This document shows positions 24,497 through 32,455 of a stretch of DNA of 64,000 nucleotides, in pieces. Below the pieces are notes generated by a model. That model saw only the letters and a list, made by a program, of their open reading frames with translations, was not told the DNA's origin and did no database searches. The position numbers and the translations under genes are program-made. Numbering within the stretch: position 1 is the first letter of the stretch; every line of letters begins with the position of its first letter. The DNA comes from Arthrobacter_E sp044748305 (GTDB lineage Bacteria; Actinomycetota; Actinomycetes; Actinomycetales; Micrococcaceae): the NCBI RefSeq assembly GCF_044748305.1, contig NZ_JBIVFT010000006.1, forward strand, positions 179,899 through 243,898, written 5' to 3'.

Positions 24497-25513
24497 TCAT
24501 TCCCGTCGCGTCGAAGCCCGGGGCCGGAGTCTGGCGCGGGTGAGACGAGGTCCCTCCGCCACGCCGGAGGCCAGGAGTTGCTGGAGCATCTCCAGGAGTT
24601 CGTCGGCGCAGCGGGACGGGTTGAGCTCGAAGGCGGTGATGGCCGGCCGGCTGGAGCGGGCGTGTTCCGAGTCCGACGCCGCGGCGATCATGGTCTGAGC
24701 GGGAACTCCGACGCCGGCGGCTTGGAGCGTCTGCTGCACTCCGGCCGCGTGGCGCCCCGTCATGCACAGCGCGGCCTCGGGAACGCCGTCGGCGAGGATC
24801 GCTTCGCCCACGGCCCTTCCTCCGTCGACGCCGGAGCGTTCGGACTGTTCGTAGATCCGTGGCGTGATGCCGTGCGCGGCGCACCAGGCGCGGTATTCGA
24901 TCTGGAAGTCCCGGTTCCACGCGTTGGTGTCCGTGCCGGAGACCAACACCGCGTGACGCGCCCCGGCTGCTTCGAAATGGCTCAGGAGCTGCCGGGCGGC
25001 GAACGGATCATCCTCGGACGCCCAATGGGGGAACTCGGGCCGGCCGGGGATCTTGCCATAGGTCACATAGGGGATGCCCCGGCGTTCCAGCACGGCCGCC
25101 ACCGGGTCATCCTCGTGCGGACTCATGATGATGTAGCCGTCCATGGAGAAGGCGAGCGGCGGGACGGGGCTGCGGGTCAGGTCCGGCACCAGGGTGATGC
25201 TCAGACCCTTGGCCAGGGCCCGGGCCGAGACGATCCCGGCGAAGCGCTCGAACACGTCCACTCCCGCCGGGGTGTAATCGCCCAGGGCGTCGAGGGAGCG
25301 CAGCACCAGCCCGATGGCTCCGATGCTGCCCTGGCGCATCCCACGGGCGAACGCGTCGGCCTGGTATCCGAGCTCGTCCGCGACCGCCTTCACCCGGGCC
25401 CGGGTCTCCTCGCTCAGGGTTCCCTTGCCGTTCAGGGCGTGCGAAACGGCGGTGATGGACACTCCCGCGCGGCGTGCGACGTCCCGGATGGTGACTCCCT
25501 GACCACGTCCCAT
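24497..25513 (-). CDS. LacI-family transcriptional regulator
   Basis: A 338-residue regulator with HTH VTIRDVAR RAGVSITAVSHAL at residues 7-27 and a periplasmic-binding-like effector domain. ATG 25513 follows AAAGGACAGGTC; the frame extends to 25600 without support. It is divergent from the C45-type enzyme and MHS transporter. A LacI-type operator core, AAAACGTTTT, lies in the 158-nt gap (25609-25618), so it probably represses that two-gene unit in the absence of the substrate or product. Confidence 0.9.
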   Translation of the reverse strand: MGRGQGVTIRDVARRAGVSITAVSHALNGKGTLSEETRARVKAVADELGYQADAFARGMRQGSIGAIGLVLRSLDALGDYTPAGVDVFERFAGIVSARALAKGLSITLVPDLTRSPVPPLAFSMDGYIIMSPHEDDPVAAVLERRGIPYVTYGKIPGRPEFPHWASEDDPFAARQLLSHFEAAGARHAVLVSGTDTNAWNRDFQIEYRAWCAAHGITPRIYEQSERSGVDGGRAVGEAILADGVPEAALCMTGRHAAGVQQTLQAAGVGVPAQTMIAAASDSEHARSSRPAITAFELNPSRCADELLEMLQQLLASGVAEGPRLTRARLRPRASTRRE

Positions 25514-25604
25514 GACCTGTCCTTTCGTGCTCTCCACCCCCACTCTCATCAGCCACGATGTCCCGCGCAAGCGGCCTTGGTGAAAGGGTGCCCGGACCAT
25601 GATT

Positions 25605-25620
25605 GCATAAAACGTTTTGC
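25605..25620. promoter_or_regulatory. LacI-type operator
   Basis: GCATAAAACGTTTTGC has a perfect 10-bp palindromic core, AAAACGTTTT (25609-25618), with the central CG typical of LacI/GalR operators. It lies 52 nt upstream of the C45 gene start. Confidence 0.7.
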
Positions 25621-25671
25621 TTGCCTAACGTGATCTGCATCTCAGAACACGGCGTCTTGGAGGACGAAACC

Positions 25672-26748
25672 ATGGAACTTTTCACCGCAACATCCATCAC
25701 CCAGGACCCGGCCGAACGCGGCCGTGAACTCGGAGCGGAGTTCGGTGACCGTTTCATCCGGATCGCAGAGCTGTACCTGATGCACTTCGATGCTCTGAAG
25801 ATCCCCGAGGAGACCGTCCGCCGGATCGCCGAGACCAGCCACGCCGCCCTCTCAGCATGGGCGCCCGGTCTGGCCGCTGAGACGGAGGCGATCGCCGACG
25901 CCGTCGGCCTTGAGACCTGGAAGCTGGCCGCCGTCGGCGCCCGCACCGAAGTCCTGGCCGCCGAACCACCGCGCGGTGAGGGTGAGTGCTCCACCGCCGT
26001 CCTCGTCGGGCCGGGGCGCGCCCCGGAGACGATGCAGACCTGGGACTGGCACGACTTCCTGGTACCGGACGGTCTCCTCCTGGACTTCGTGGCGGAGAGC
26101 GGACACAAGGTCAAGATGTTCACCGAGTTCGGCACTGCGGCCAAGATCGGCGTCAACGATGCGGGGCTGGGCCTGCACTTCAACATCCTGTCCCACCGCA
26201 CCGACTCGGATCAGGGCGGAGTGCCGGTCCACGCGATCGCCCGCCGCATCCTCGAGGAGGCGTCCACGCTGGACGACGCCGCGCGGATCGCGGGCAGCGC
26301 CACCGTCAGCGCCTCCACCGTTTTCACGGTCTTCGAACTCGATGCCGACGGCGGTTCCCGCGCCGCCAGCCTCGAGCTCTCCCCGGCGGGCCTGGCCACG
26401 GTGCAGCCGGGCCAGGACGGCTGGCTCTTCCACACCAACCACTTCCTGGATCCGGAACTGTTCGCAGGCGACACCATGCCGGCGGACTCCAACACCGCCG
26501 AGCGCTACCAGCACCTCGCCGCCGTCCGGAACACCCTCGCAGATCTGACACCGACCGAGCGGGCCGGCGCCGCGTGCGGTGGCCAGGGTGAGCATGCGGT
26601 CATCTGCATGACCCCGGACACCGCCAAGCCCCTCATCGACCAGTGGGGCACCCTCCTGACCATCGGCGTCGACGTCGCAGGCTTCGGCCTGGACTACTTC
26701 GCCGGTCGCCCCGATCAGGCCGCCCGGCACGGCCTGGCCCGTTTCTGA
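25672..26748 (+). CDS. C45-type Ntn-hydrolase / acyltransferase
   Basis: A 358-residue protein of the acyl-CoA:6-aminopenicillanate acyltransferase-like (peptidase C45) family. Members self-cleave to expose a cysteine that hydrolyses or transfers amide-linked acyl groups. The likely nucleophile is C106 in GECSTAV. The following TWDWHDF, GVNDAGLGLHFNIL and FHTNHFL blocks are family-typical. There is no signal peptide. GGAGG lies 8 nt before ATG 25672; the 23 extra codons back to 25603 cover the operator. A cotranscribed MHS transporter follows after 29 nt, suggesting import and then deacylation of an N-acyl compound. The substrate is unknown. Confidence 0.85.
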   Translation: MELFTATSITQDPAERGRELGAEFGDRFIRIAELYLMHFDALKIPEETVRRIAETSHAALSAWAPGLAAETEAIADAVGLETWKLAAVGARTEVLAAEPPRGEGECSTAVLVGPGRAPETMQTWDWHDFLVPDGLLLDFVAESGHKVKMFTEFGTAAKIGVNDAGLGLHFNILSHRTDSDQGGVPVHAIARRILEEASTLDDAARIAGSATVSASTVFTVFELDADGGSRAASLELSPAGLATVQPGQDGWLFHTNHFLDPELFAGDTMPADSNTAERYQHLAAVRNTLADLTPTERAGAACGGQGEHAVICMTPDTAKPLIDQWGTLLTIGVDVAGFGLDYFAGRPDQAARHGLARF

Positions 26749-26777
26749 CACACCTTCCCTCTCGCAAGGATCGACTC

Positions 26778-28136
26778 ATGTCCCACACCCAGTCCTCCCC
26801 GGCGTCGACGGCGACGCCCCAGGACCCATCGAACAACGCCCCGAAGCTGGGCGCTCAAGCCACCACCGCGGTGCGCACCTTCTTCATCTCAGGCTTCGGC
26901 ACGGCCCTGGAGTTCTACGACTTCATCGTCTACGGCCTGGCCGCCGCCTTGGTCTTCCCCACGCTCTTCTTCCCCGCGGCAGACCGCCTGACCGGCACGC
27001 TCGTCGCCTTCGCGGCGTTCGGCGCAGGGTTCATCGTCCGTCCGCTCGGCGGAATCGTGGTGGGGCACTTCGGTGACCGCATCGGCCGCAAGTCCATGCT
27101 GATCATGACCCTGCTGCTCATGGGTGGCAGCACCTTCCTGATCGGCTGCCTCCCCACCTACCAGAACGTCGGTCTGCTGGCCCCCGTGCTGCTGGTGATC
27201 CTGCGCCTGGTCCAGGGCTTCGCGGCAGGCGGTGAATGGGGCGGCTCCTCGCTCTTCGGCATCGAGAACTCCCCGGAGAACCGCCGCGGGCTGTGGGGGA
27301 GCTTCACGAGCACGGGCATCGGCATCGGCAGCCTCTTCGGCACCGGTGTCTTCACCCTCATGACGCTCCTGCCGGAGTCCGAACTGACGGCCTGGGCCTG
27401 GCGTGTTCCATTCCTTCTGGGTGGACTCCTGGTCCTGGTGGGCATCATCGCCCGCAGCCGCATGCCGCACGAGTCGGTGAACAAGGAACAGGCCCCGCGG
27501 GTCCCGCTGCTGGCCGCCATCAGGAAGCACCCCAAGCAGATGCTGCTGGCCATCGGGGTCGCCTTCGGTTACAACACCATCGCCTACATCGGCTCCCTGT
27601 TCACCGTCACGTACACGGAGGAGCGCGGCTACACCGACACGCAGTCCCTGCTGTTCCAGGTGGCCGGTTCCTTCGCCTTCATGCTTGCCGCGCCATTCAT
27701 GGGTCTGCTCTCGGACAGGATCGGGCGCAAGAAGGTCATCGCCGGCGGCGCCGTGATCTACGCGGTGTTCTTCTTCCTGTTCTTCCCCCTGGTGGACGGC
27801 CAGATCGTCTTCCTGTCCACTCTCGCCTTCATCCTGGTGAACGTCTTCATGGCCATGCCGCAAGGCTGCATCCCGGCCTTCCTGGGTGAGCAGTTCTCCA
27901 AGGAGAGCCGGTACTCCTCCATCTCCGCCACCTATCAGACCGGTGCGGCGCTCGGCGGCGGCACCGCGGCGAGCATCGCCACGGCGCTGTTCATCGCCTT
28001 CAACCACGGTTCGCTCGGGATCGCGCTCTACTCGGGTCTGGCCTGCCTGGTTCTCGTCCTGTGCGTCCTCGGCCTCCGGGAGACGTACAAGGTGCCGACG
28101 GCGGAACTGGGTGAGACGCCCCGAGCCACGGTCTGA
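26778..28136 (+). CDS. MHS-family MFS transporter
   Basis: A 452-residue, twelve-helix symporter. Helix 1 carries GTALEFYDFIVYGLAAAL, loop 2-3 has RPLGGIVVGHFGDRIGRKS, and LVQGFAAGGEWGGSSL follows. ATG 26778 follows CAAGGA; the frame open from 26643 lies inside the C45 gene. It is the second gene of a LacI-controlled unit and probably imports the C45 substrate. A hairpin terminator follows at 28149-28189. Confidence 0.88.
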   Translation: MSHTQSSPASTATPQDPSNNAPKLGAQATTAVRTFFISGFGTALEFYDFIVYGLAAALVFPTLFFPAADRLTGTLVAFAAFGAGFIVRPLGGIVVGHFGDRIGRKSMLIMTLLLMGGSTFLIGCLPTYQNVGLLAPVLLVILRLVQGFAAGGEWGGSSLFGIENSPENRRGLWGSFTSTGIGIGSLFGTGVFTLMTLLPESELTAWAWRVPFLLGGLLVLVGIIARSRMPHESVNKEQAPRVPLLAAIRKHPKQMLLAIGVAFGYNTIAYIGSLFTVTYTEERGYTDTQSLLFQVAGSFAFMLAAPFMGLLSDRIGRKKVIAGGAVIYAVFFFLFFPLVDGQIVFLSTLAFILVNVFMAMPQGCIPAFLGEQFSKESRYSSISATYQTGAALGGGTAASIATALFIAFNHGSLGIALYSGLACLVLVLCVLGLRETYKVPTAELGETPRATV

Positions 28137-28148
28137 CAGCAGGTCCTC

Positions 28149-28189
28149 CCGGAAAAGGGGTCGCAGATGATTCTGCGGCCCCTTTCGGG
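28149..28189 (+). terminator. Hairpin after MHS transporter
   Basis: A 13-bp stem (28154-28166 with 28173-28185, one G-U pair) with C/G flanks extends pairing outward. It separates the LacI-controlled unit from the crotonase gene. Confidence 0.65.
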
Positions 28190-28201
28190 CAAGCTAGTGC
28201 C

Positions 28202-29323
28202 ATGGAGCCTTCCAGTACCGGCACGTCGCCGGCCCTTCCTGTCCTGTCCACCGCCGAGGTGGAGTTCGAACGCCGGGGGCACGCCGGCGTCGTGACCCTC
28301 AACAGGCCGCGCGCCGTGAACGCGCTGAACCACGACATGGTGGCCGCAGTGGACGCGCAGCTGCGCCTCTGGGCGGACGACTCCGCCGTCGAGCACGTGG
28401 TCATCACCGGGGCAGGTGAGAGGGGCCTGTGCGCGGGCGGCGACGTGGTCGCGATGTACCGCGACGTGGTCGCCGGTGAGCGTGCCTCTCACGATTTCTT
28501 CCGGGCCGAGTTCCGGATGAACTCGCTCATCTTCGGGTATCCGAAGCCCGTGGTCGCGATTCAGGACGGACTGGTGCTGGGTGGCGGCGTGGGCATCTCC
28601 GCGCACGCTTCGCACCGGGTGGTGAGTGAGTCCACCCGCATGGGCATGCCCGAGGTCACCATCGGTTACGTGCCCGACGTCGGTGGCACCTGGCTGCTCG
28701 GCCATGCGGGTCCCGCGGGCGTGCACGCCGCCATGACCGGCGATCATGTCGGTCCCGGCGATGCCATCCATCTCGGGCTCGCGGATGCCTTCGTGCCGGC
28801 CGCGGAGCTGCCGGAGTTCCTGACCTTCCTGGAGACCGAGACGGCCGACGACGCCGTCGCACGCTTCACGCACGCCGCCCCCGAAGCGCGGCTCGCGGCA
28901 GCGGACGGCGGCGAGGGCGCTGCGTCCTGGGTGGAGGACTGCTACTCGGGGGCGCTGAGCGGAGACGCCTCGGCCGCGATGATCCTCAGCCGTCTGGAGA
29001 CCCACCCCGCCGAGGAGGCGCAGACCGCTGCAGCCGGTCTGCGGGGCAAGTGCCCACGCTCAGTGGCCGTGGCCCTGGAAGCGGTGCGACGGCATTCCCG
29101 GAGCACCCTGGAGGAAGCCCTGAAGGACGAGTTCAGGGTGGCCGTGCGGTGCCTGGCCTCGCACGACATGCGTGAGGGGATTCGCGCCCAGGTGATCGAC
29201 AAAGACCGGAACCCGCGCTGGGAACATGCGAGCCTCAGCGAGGTCAGCCAGGAACTGGTGCTGGCGTACTTCGCTCCGTTCCAGCCCGGCGAGACCGACG
29301 GCGGCGACTTGACCCTCGGCTGA
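28202..29323 (+). CDS. 3-hydroxyisobutyryl-CoA hydrolase-like crotonase
   Basis: A 373-residue crotonase-superfamily enzyme, longer than simple enoyl-CoA hydratases (~260). The layout matches 3-hydroxyisobutyryl-CoA hydrolase of valine catabolism: the oxyanion-hole segment GLCAGGDVVAMYRD, GLVLGGGVGISAHASHRV, the catalytic glutamate in MPEVTIGYVPDVGG, and the C-terminal LASHDMREGIRAQVIDKDRNPRW. It is followed after 25 nt by an enoyl-CoA hydratase gene, supporting a branched-chain amino-acid or fatty-acid breakdown unit. Confidence 0.88.
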   Translation: MEPSSTGTSPALPVLSTAEVEFERRGHAGVVTLNRPRAVNALNHDMVAAVDAQLRLWADDSAVEHVVITGAGERGLCAGGDVVAMYRDVVAGERASHDFFRAEFRMNSLIFGYPKPVVAIQDGLVLGGGVGISAHASHRVVSESTRMGMPEVTIGYVPDVGGTWLLGHAGPAGVHAAMTGDHVGPGDAIHLGLADAFVPAAELPEFLTFLETETADDAVARFTHAAPEARLAAADGGEGAASWVEDCYSGALSGDASAAMILSRLETHPAEEAQTAAAGLRGKCPRSVAVALEAVRRHSRSTLEEALKDEFRVAVRCLASHDMREGIRAQVIDKDRNPRWEHASLSEVSQELVLAYFAPFQPGETDGGDLTLG

Positions 29324-29348
29324 TCCGGCCACGATGCAAGGAGAAGGT

Positions 29349-30116
29349 GTGGAGAACATCCTGGTGGAGCGGCGCGGACGCGTCACGCTCCTGACACTCA
29401 ACCGGCCCGAGGCGCTGAACGCGCTGAACCTGGCCACGATGAACGAGGTGGTGGCCGCCGTCCGCGCGGCGGACGTCGATCCCGAGGTGGGCGCGGTCGT
29501 CCTGACCGGTTCCCCGAAGGCCTTCGCCGCCGGGGCCGACATCAAGGAGATGGCGTCCAAGGACCATCTGGAGATGTACCGTGCCGATTGGTTCCGTGGC
29601 TGGGAGGAGCTCTCCCGGGTGCGCATCCCCGTGATCGCAGCCGTGTCCGGCTACGCGCTGGGCGGGGGCTGCGAGCTGGCGATGATGTGCGATCTGATCA
29701 TCGCCGCGGAGAATGCCAGGTTCGGTCAGCCGGAGATCAACCTGGGTGTCATCCCCGGCATGGGCGGTTCCCAGCGGCTGACCCGGGCCGTGGGCAAGGC
29801 GAAGGCGATGGACCTGGTGCTCACCGGCCGCATGATGGATGCCGCGGAGGCCGAGCGCTCCGGGCTGGTGGCCCGGGTGGTGGCCGCCGATGCACTGCTG
29901 GAGGAGGCCTTGGCCGCCGCAGACGTGATCGCCTCGAAGTCCAAGCCGGTGGCGATGATGGCCAAGGAGGCCGTGAACGCGGCCTTCGAGACCGGCCTCG
30001 CTCAGGGCGTGGTGTTTGAACGCCGGTTGTTCCACTCACTGTTCGGCACCCCGGACCAGGTGGAGGGCATGGCCGCGTTCCAGGAGAAGCGCCCGGCGGA
30101 ATTCAACCAGGGCTGA
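29349..30116 (+). CDS. Enoyl-CoA hydratase
   Basis: A 255-residue crotonase that adds water to trans-2-enoyl-CoA. Both catalytic glutamates are present (GGGCELAMMCD and GQPEINLGVIPGMGG), as is the AAGADIKEM oxyanion loop. I chose GTG 29349 because AAGGAG (29338-29343) sits 5 nt upstream; ATG 29334, five codons earlier, would place that site inside the gene. It probably works with the preceding hydrolase in beta-oxidation or valine catabolism. Convergent with tenA. Confidence 0.93.
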   Translation: MENILVERRGRVTLLTLNRPEALNALNLATMNEVVAAVRAADVDPEVGAVVLTGSPKAFAAGADIKEMASKDHLEMYRADWFRGWEELSRVRIPVIAAVSGYALGGGCELAMMCDLIIAAENARFGQPEINLGVIPGMGGSQRLTRAVGKAKAMDLVLTGRMMDAAEAERSGLVARVVAADALLEEALAAADVIASKSKPVAMMAKEAVNAAFETGLAQGVVFERRLFHSLFGTPDQVEGMAAFQEKRPAEFNQG

Positions 30117-30131
30117 GCTTTTCCCGTTTCA

Positions 30132-30145
30132 CCTCACGCGTGAGG
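30132..30145. terminator. Short palindrome between convergent genes
   Basis: CCTCACGCGTGAGG is a perfect 14-bp palindrome, 8 nt from the TenA stop. It may act as a weak bidirectional terminator, although it has no loop of its own. Confidence 0.3.
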
Positions 30146-30153
30146 AGAGCGCT

Positions 30154-30807
30154 TCAACGCGCCGCCATCACGGAATCGAAGAAGGCCCGCTCCAGGCGGA
30201 TGGCTTCCGCGAAGGTGTCCGCCACACGTGCGCGGCTCACCGTGTCGACGGGCTCGACGGCGTCGAACTCCTCACGCAGCCACGTCACCCAGCCGTTGTA
30301 CTCGGGATTGTTGTGCAGCCGGATCCATTCGGCGTGCTTCGGCGCGACCGGCCAGGAGCCGGGGTCGCCGGCGCGCGCCGCCCAGTCCCCGTACAGCCAC
30401 TCGGCCACCAGGAGCACGGCGAGAACAGCAGGGTAAGAACGAGTCGCCAGCGTACTGCGCATCAGGGCATCGAAGTCCCGTGTGGCCGCGGTCAGCTCCG
30501 GCCCGTCGCGCTCGACGTCCGGAACGGCCAGTTCGTCGAAGCAGTCCTGGAAGTAGCTGTTCTCGTCCGAGGCGAAGGCGCCCAGCACCTTCGCGAACAT
30601 CAGCCTGGAGGCCAGCGACGGCGCCGAGGCCACCGCCTGCCCGAGCAGGGCTGCGAATGCATCACAGAACTGGTAGTCCTGCACCAGATAGTGGCGCAGA
30701 ACAGGATCCGGGAGATTGCCGTCCAGCAGCCGGTCGACGAACTCGTGTCCGACGGACGCATCCCAGTCCGCGGCGCAGCTGCTTCTCAGTTCTTCGGCGA
30801 AGCCCAT
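30154..30807 (-). CDS. TenA-family thiamin-salvage protein
   Basis: A 217-residue all-helical TenA/THI-4 protein. LVQDYQFCDAFAALL and EWLYGDWAARAGDP match the family pocket. In thiaminase II the second segment has a catalytic cysteine (C-x-W-L-Y); here the position reads A-E-W-L-Y. The protein therefore looks like the cysteine-less TenA_E class, which acts on degraded thiamin or formylaminopyrimidine, rather than a classical thiaminase. GGAGGGAACACC precedes the ATG. No other thi gene is nearby. Confidence 0.82.
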   Translation of the reverse strand: MGFAEELRSSCAADWDASVGHEFVDRLLDGNLPDPVLRHYLVQDYQFCDAFAALLGQAVASAPSLASRLMFAKVLGAFASDENSYFQDCFDELAVPDVERDGPELTAATRDFDALMRSTLATRSYPAVLAVLLVAEWLYGDWAARAGDPGSWPVAPKHAEWIRLHNNPEYNGWVTWLREEFDAVEPVDTVSRARVADTFAEAIRLERAFFDSVMAAR

Positions 30808-30862
30808 GGTGTTCCCTCCTGGATGGTCAGCTGGGAGCCTAACAGTTCTCCGGAATGAGGGA

Positions 30863-30923
30863 CGCGAGAAGCCAGTTGAGCACAGTCGCAGACCGCATGA
30901 CTGTGCTCAACTGGCTTCTCGCG
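30863..30923. repeat. 25-bp palindrome copy 1 (terminator-like)
   Basis: Perfect 25-bp arms (30863-30887, 30899-30923) with an 11-nt loop begin 13 nt past the SDR stop. The arms are identical to those of copy 2 at 32380-32440; only the loops differ. Likely an I-shaped terminator or a REP-like element. Confidence 0.8.
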
Positions 30924-30935
30924 AGGGCTTTCGGG

Positions 30936-31703
30936 TTACTGGCCCATGATGTATTCGGTGGAGGGGCCGGCGGTCCAGCCGCCGTCCACGGCGATCTCGG
31001 CACCCGTGGTGTACGACGCCGCGTCGCTGAGCAGGTAGCTCACGGCTCCGGCCAGCTCGTCCGGGCGGCCGACACGCTGGAACGGGTTGTTGGGGAAGGC
31101 GCCTTCGGCCGCCACGATGCCGGTGTGCGCGGTCATCGGGGTCAGCACCATGCCGGGGTGCACGGAGTTGACACGGATCTTCTCACGGCCGAGTTCGACG
31201 GCGGCCACCTTGGTCAGCCCGCGCACACCCCACTTGGCGGCACCGTAGGCGCTGGTCAGGGCCATGCCGATCAGTCCGGCAGCCGAGGAGATGTTGACGA
31301 TCGACCCGCCCCCTGCCCGGCGCAGGGCGGGGACCACCGAGGCGATGCCCGTGTGGACGGCAACCAGATTGATGTCGATGATGCGCTGGAAGGTCTCGTG
31401 GCTCTCGTCTGCCACGGGGGTCCCGGAAGCAGAGATGCCCGCATTGTTGACCAGACCGGTGAGACTGCCGAAGGTCGCTTCCGCGGTGGCGACGGCGCGC
31501 TCCCAGGAGGCCGGGTCGGTGACGTCCAGATGCACGAACAGTGCGCTCTCTGCGCCGAGTTCGGTGGCCAGTGCGGCGCCGGCGTCGTCCAGGATGTCGC
31601 TGATGACCACTTTCCCGCCGTTGGCGACGACGTCGCGTGCGAACGCCTCGCCGAGGCCGCGGGCCGCACCGGTGATGAGGATGACTTTGCCGTGGAGGTT
31701 CAT
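30936..31703 (-). CDS. NAD-dependent SDR, 3-alpha-hydroxysteroid dehydrogenase-like
   Basis: A 255-residue classical SDR with TGAARGLG at residues 11-18, NNAG at 86-89, catalytic serine in NISSAAG, and Y153/K157 (YGAAK). D36 at the end of beta-strand 2 favours NAD. The end of the protein (DGGWTAGPSTEYIMGQ) is typical of 3-alpha/20-beta-hydroxysteroid or cyclohexanol-type dehydrogenases. Its start overlaps the TetR stop by ATGA, so regulator and enzyme form one unit. GGAAAGGAATCC precedes the ATG. Confidence 0.88.
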   Translation of the reverse strand: MNLHGKVILITGAARGLGEAFARDVVANGGKVVISDILDDAGAALATELGAESALFVHLDVTDPASWERAVATAEATFGSLTGLVNNAGISASGTPVADESHETFQRIIDINLVAVHTGIASVVPALRRAGGGSIVNISSAAGLIGMALTSAYGAAKWGVRGLTKVAAVELGREKIRVNSVHPGMVLTPMTAHTGIVAAEGAFPNNPFQRVGRPDELAGAVSYLLSDAASYTTGAEIAVDGGWTAGPSTEYIMGQ

Positions 31704-32314
31704 AATGAGGATTCCTTTCCGGCGGTGCCGGCAGGGCGCCGTCGAGCATGGTTTTCTGTGAGATTCGCGGTGGCGTGGGCGACCGCCGCGGCGGCCTCCC
31801 CGGCGTTGAGCCCGTGGACCGTCATCCGTTCGAGCCCGGAGAGCATGAAGACGACGGCCTGCCCGCAGGCGACCGTGGTTTCGAGCGATCCGGGGACGGA
31901 GCCGAGCAGGCGGGCGAGCGGGGCGCGGAGGACGCCGAAGGCCTGGTAGCTGGCCTCCAGCCAGATCTGGCGAAGGGCCGGGCTTTTCAGGACGATGTCC
32001 ATGAGGCGCACGGACGCCGAGTTGGCACTGCGTTCCAGGGTCAGGATGAACGCGGCCTCGAGGGCGGACAGGAAGTCCGTGCCGGTGGGTTGTTCATCGA
32101 AGGCCTGGGCGTAGAGCCGGTTGCCGTGGTCGAAGAGGGGCCGGAGGCTGTCCTCCTTGGTGGGGAAGTAGCGGTAGAAGGTCCGCTCGGACAACCCGGA
32201 ACCGTCGGCCAGTTCAGCGACGGTGGGTGTGGTCTCTCCGCCGCGAAGGAACTTGTCCGCGCAGTGTTCGGAGATTTTCAGGAGCTCGTCCTGGTCCAGA
32301 GGTCGCCGTGCCAC
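31700..32314 (-). CDS. TetR-family regulator
   Basis: A 204-residue regulator with HTH TVAELADGSGLSERTFYRYF near residues 31-50 and a helical ligand-binding domain. The GTG start lacks a Shine-Dalgarno site; TACGCT ends 7 nt upstream on the minus strand. A perfect TGGCAG-N3-CTGCCA dyad at 32336-32350 just upstream is the likely autoregulatory operator. It is coupled to the SDR and probably responds to the SDR's substrate. Confidence 0.9.
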   Translation of the reverse strand: MARRPLDQDELLKISEHCADKFLRGGETTPTVAELADGSGLSERTFYRYFPTKEDSLRPLFDHGNRLYAQAFDEQPTGTDFLSALEAAFILTLERSANSASVRLMDIVLKSPALRQIWLEASYQAFGVLRAPLARLLGSVPGSLETTVACGQAVVFMLSGLERMTVHGLNAGEAAAAVAHATANLTENHARRRPAGTAGKESSL

Positions 32315-32321
32315 GTGATTC

Positions 32322-32327
32322 AGCGTA
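32322..32327 (-). promoter_or_regulatory. Candidate -10 element of TetR gene
   Basis: On the minus strand TACGCT ends 7 nt before the GTG at 32314, consistent with a leaderless or near-leaderless transcript. Confidence 0.4.
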
Positions 32328-32335
32328 CGCCTTAA

Positions 32336-32350
32336 TGGCAGAAACTGCCA
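32336..32350. promoter_or_regulatory. TetR operator candidate
   Basis: TGGCAG and CTGCCA flank AAA as a perfect 6+3+6 dyad, 9 nt upstream of the TetR -10 candidate. Confidence 0.65.
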
Positions 32351-32379
32351 CTAAAGAGCCGGGTGGATGCTCCCCGATA

Positions 32380-32440
32380 CGCGAGAAGCCAGTTGAGCAC
32401 AGTCGCGGACGGAATGACTGTGCTCAACTGGCTTCTCGCG
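32380..32440. repeat. 25-bp palindrome copy 2 (terminator-like)
   Basis: Perfect 25-bp arms (32380-32404, 32416-32440) are identical to copy 1; the 11-nt loop differs at three positions. It begins 16 nt past the nadE stop, in the position of a terminator. Confidence 0.8.
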
Positions 32441-32455
32441 GAGAGGCGGTTGGCC

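Noticed and set aside
26889..28007. Long minus-strand open frame opposite the MHS transporter
   Set aside because: High-GC third positions create antisense open frames. The translation is His/Glu/Gln/Gly-rich with no family motif, while the plus strand has clear MHS signatures.
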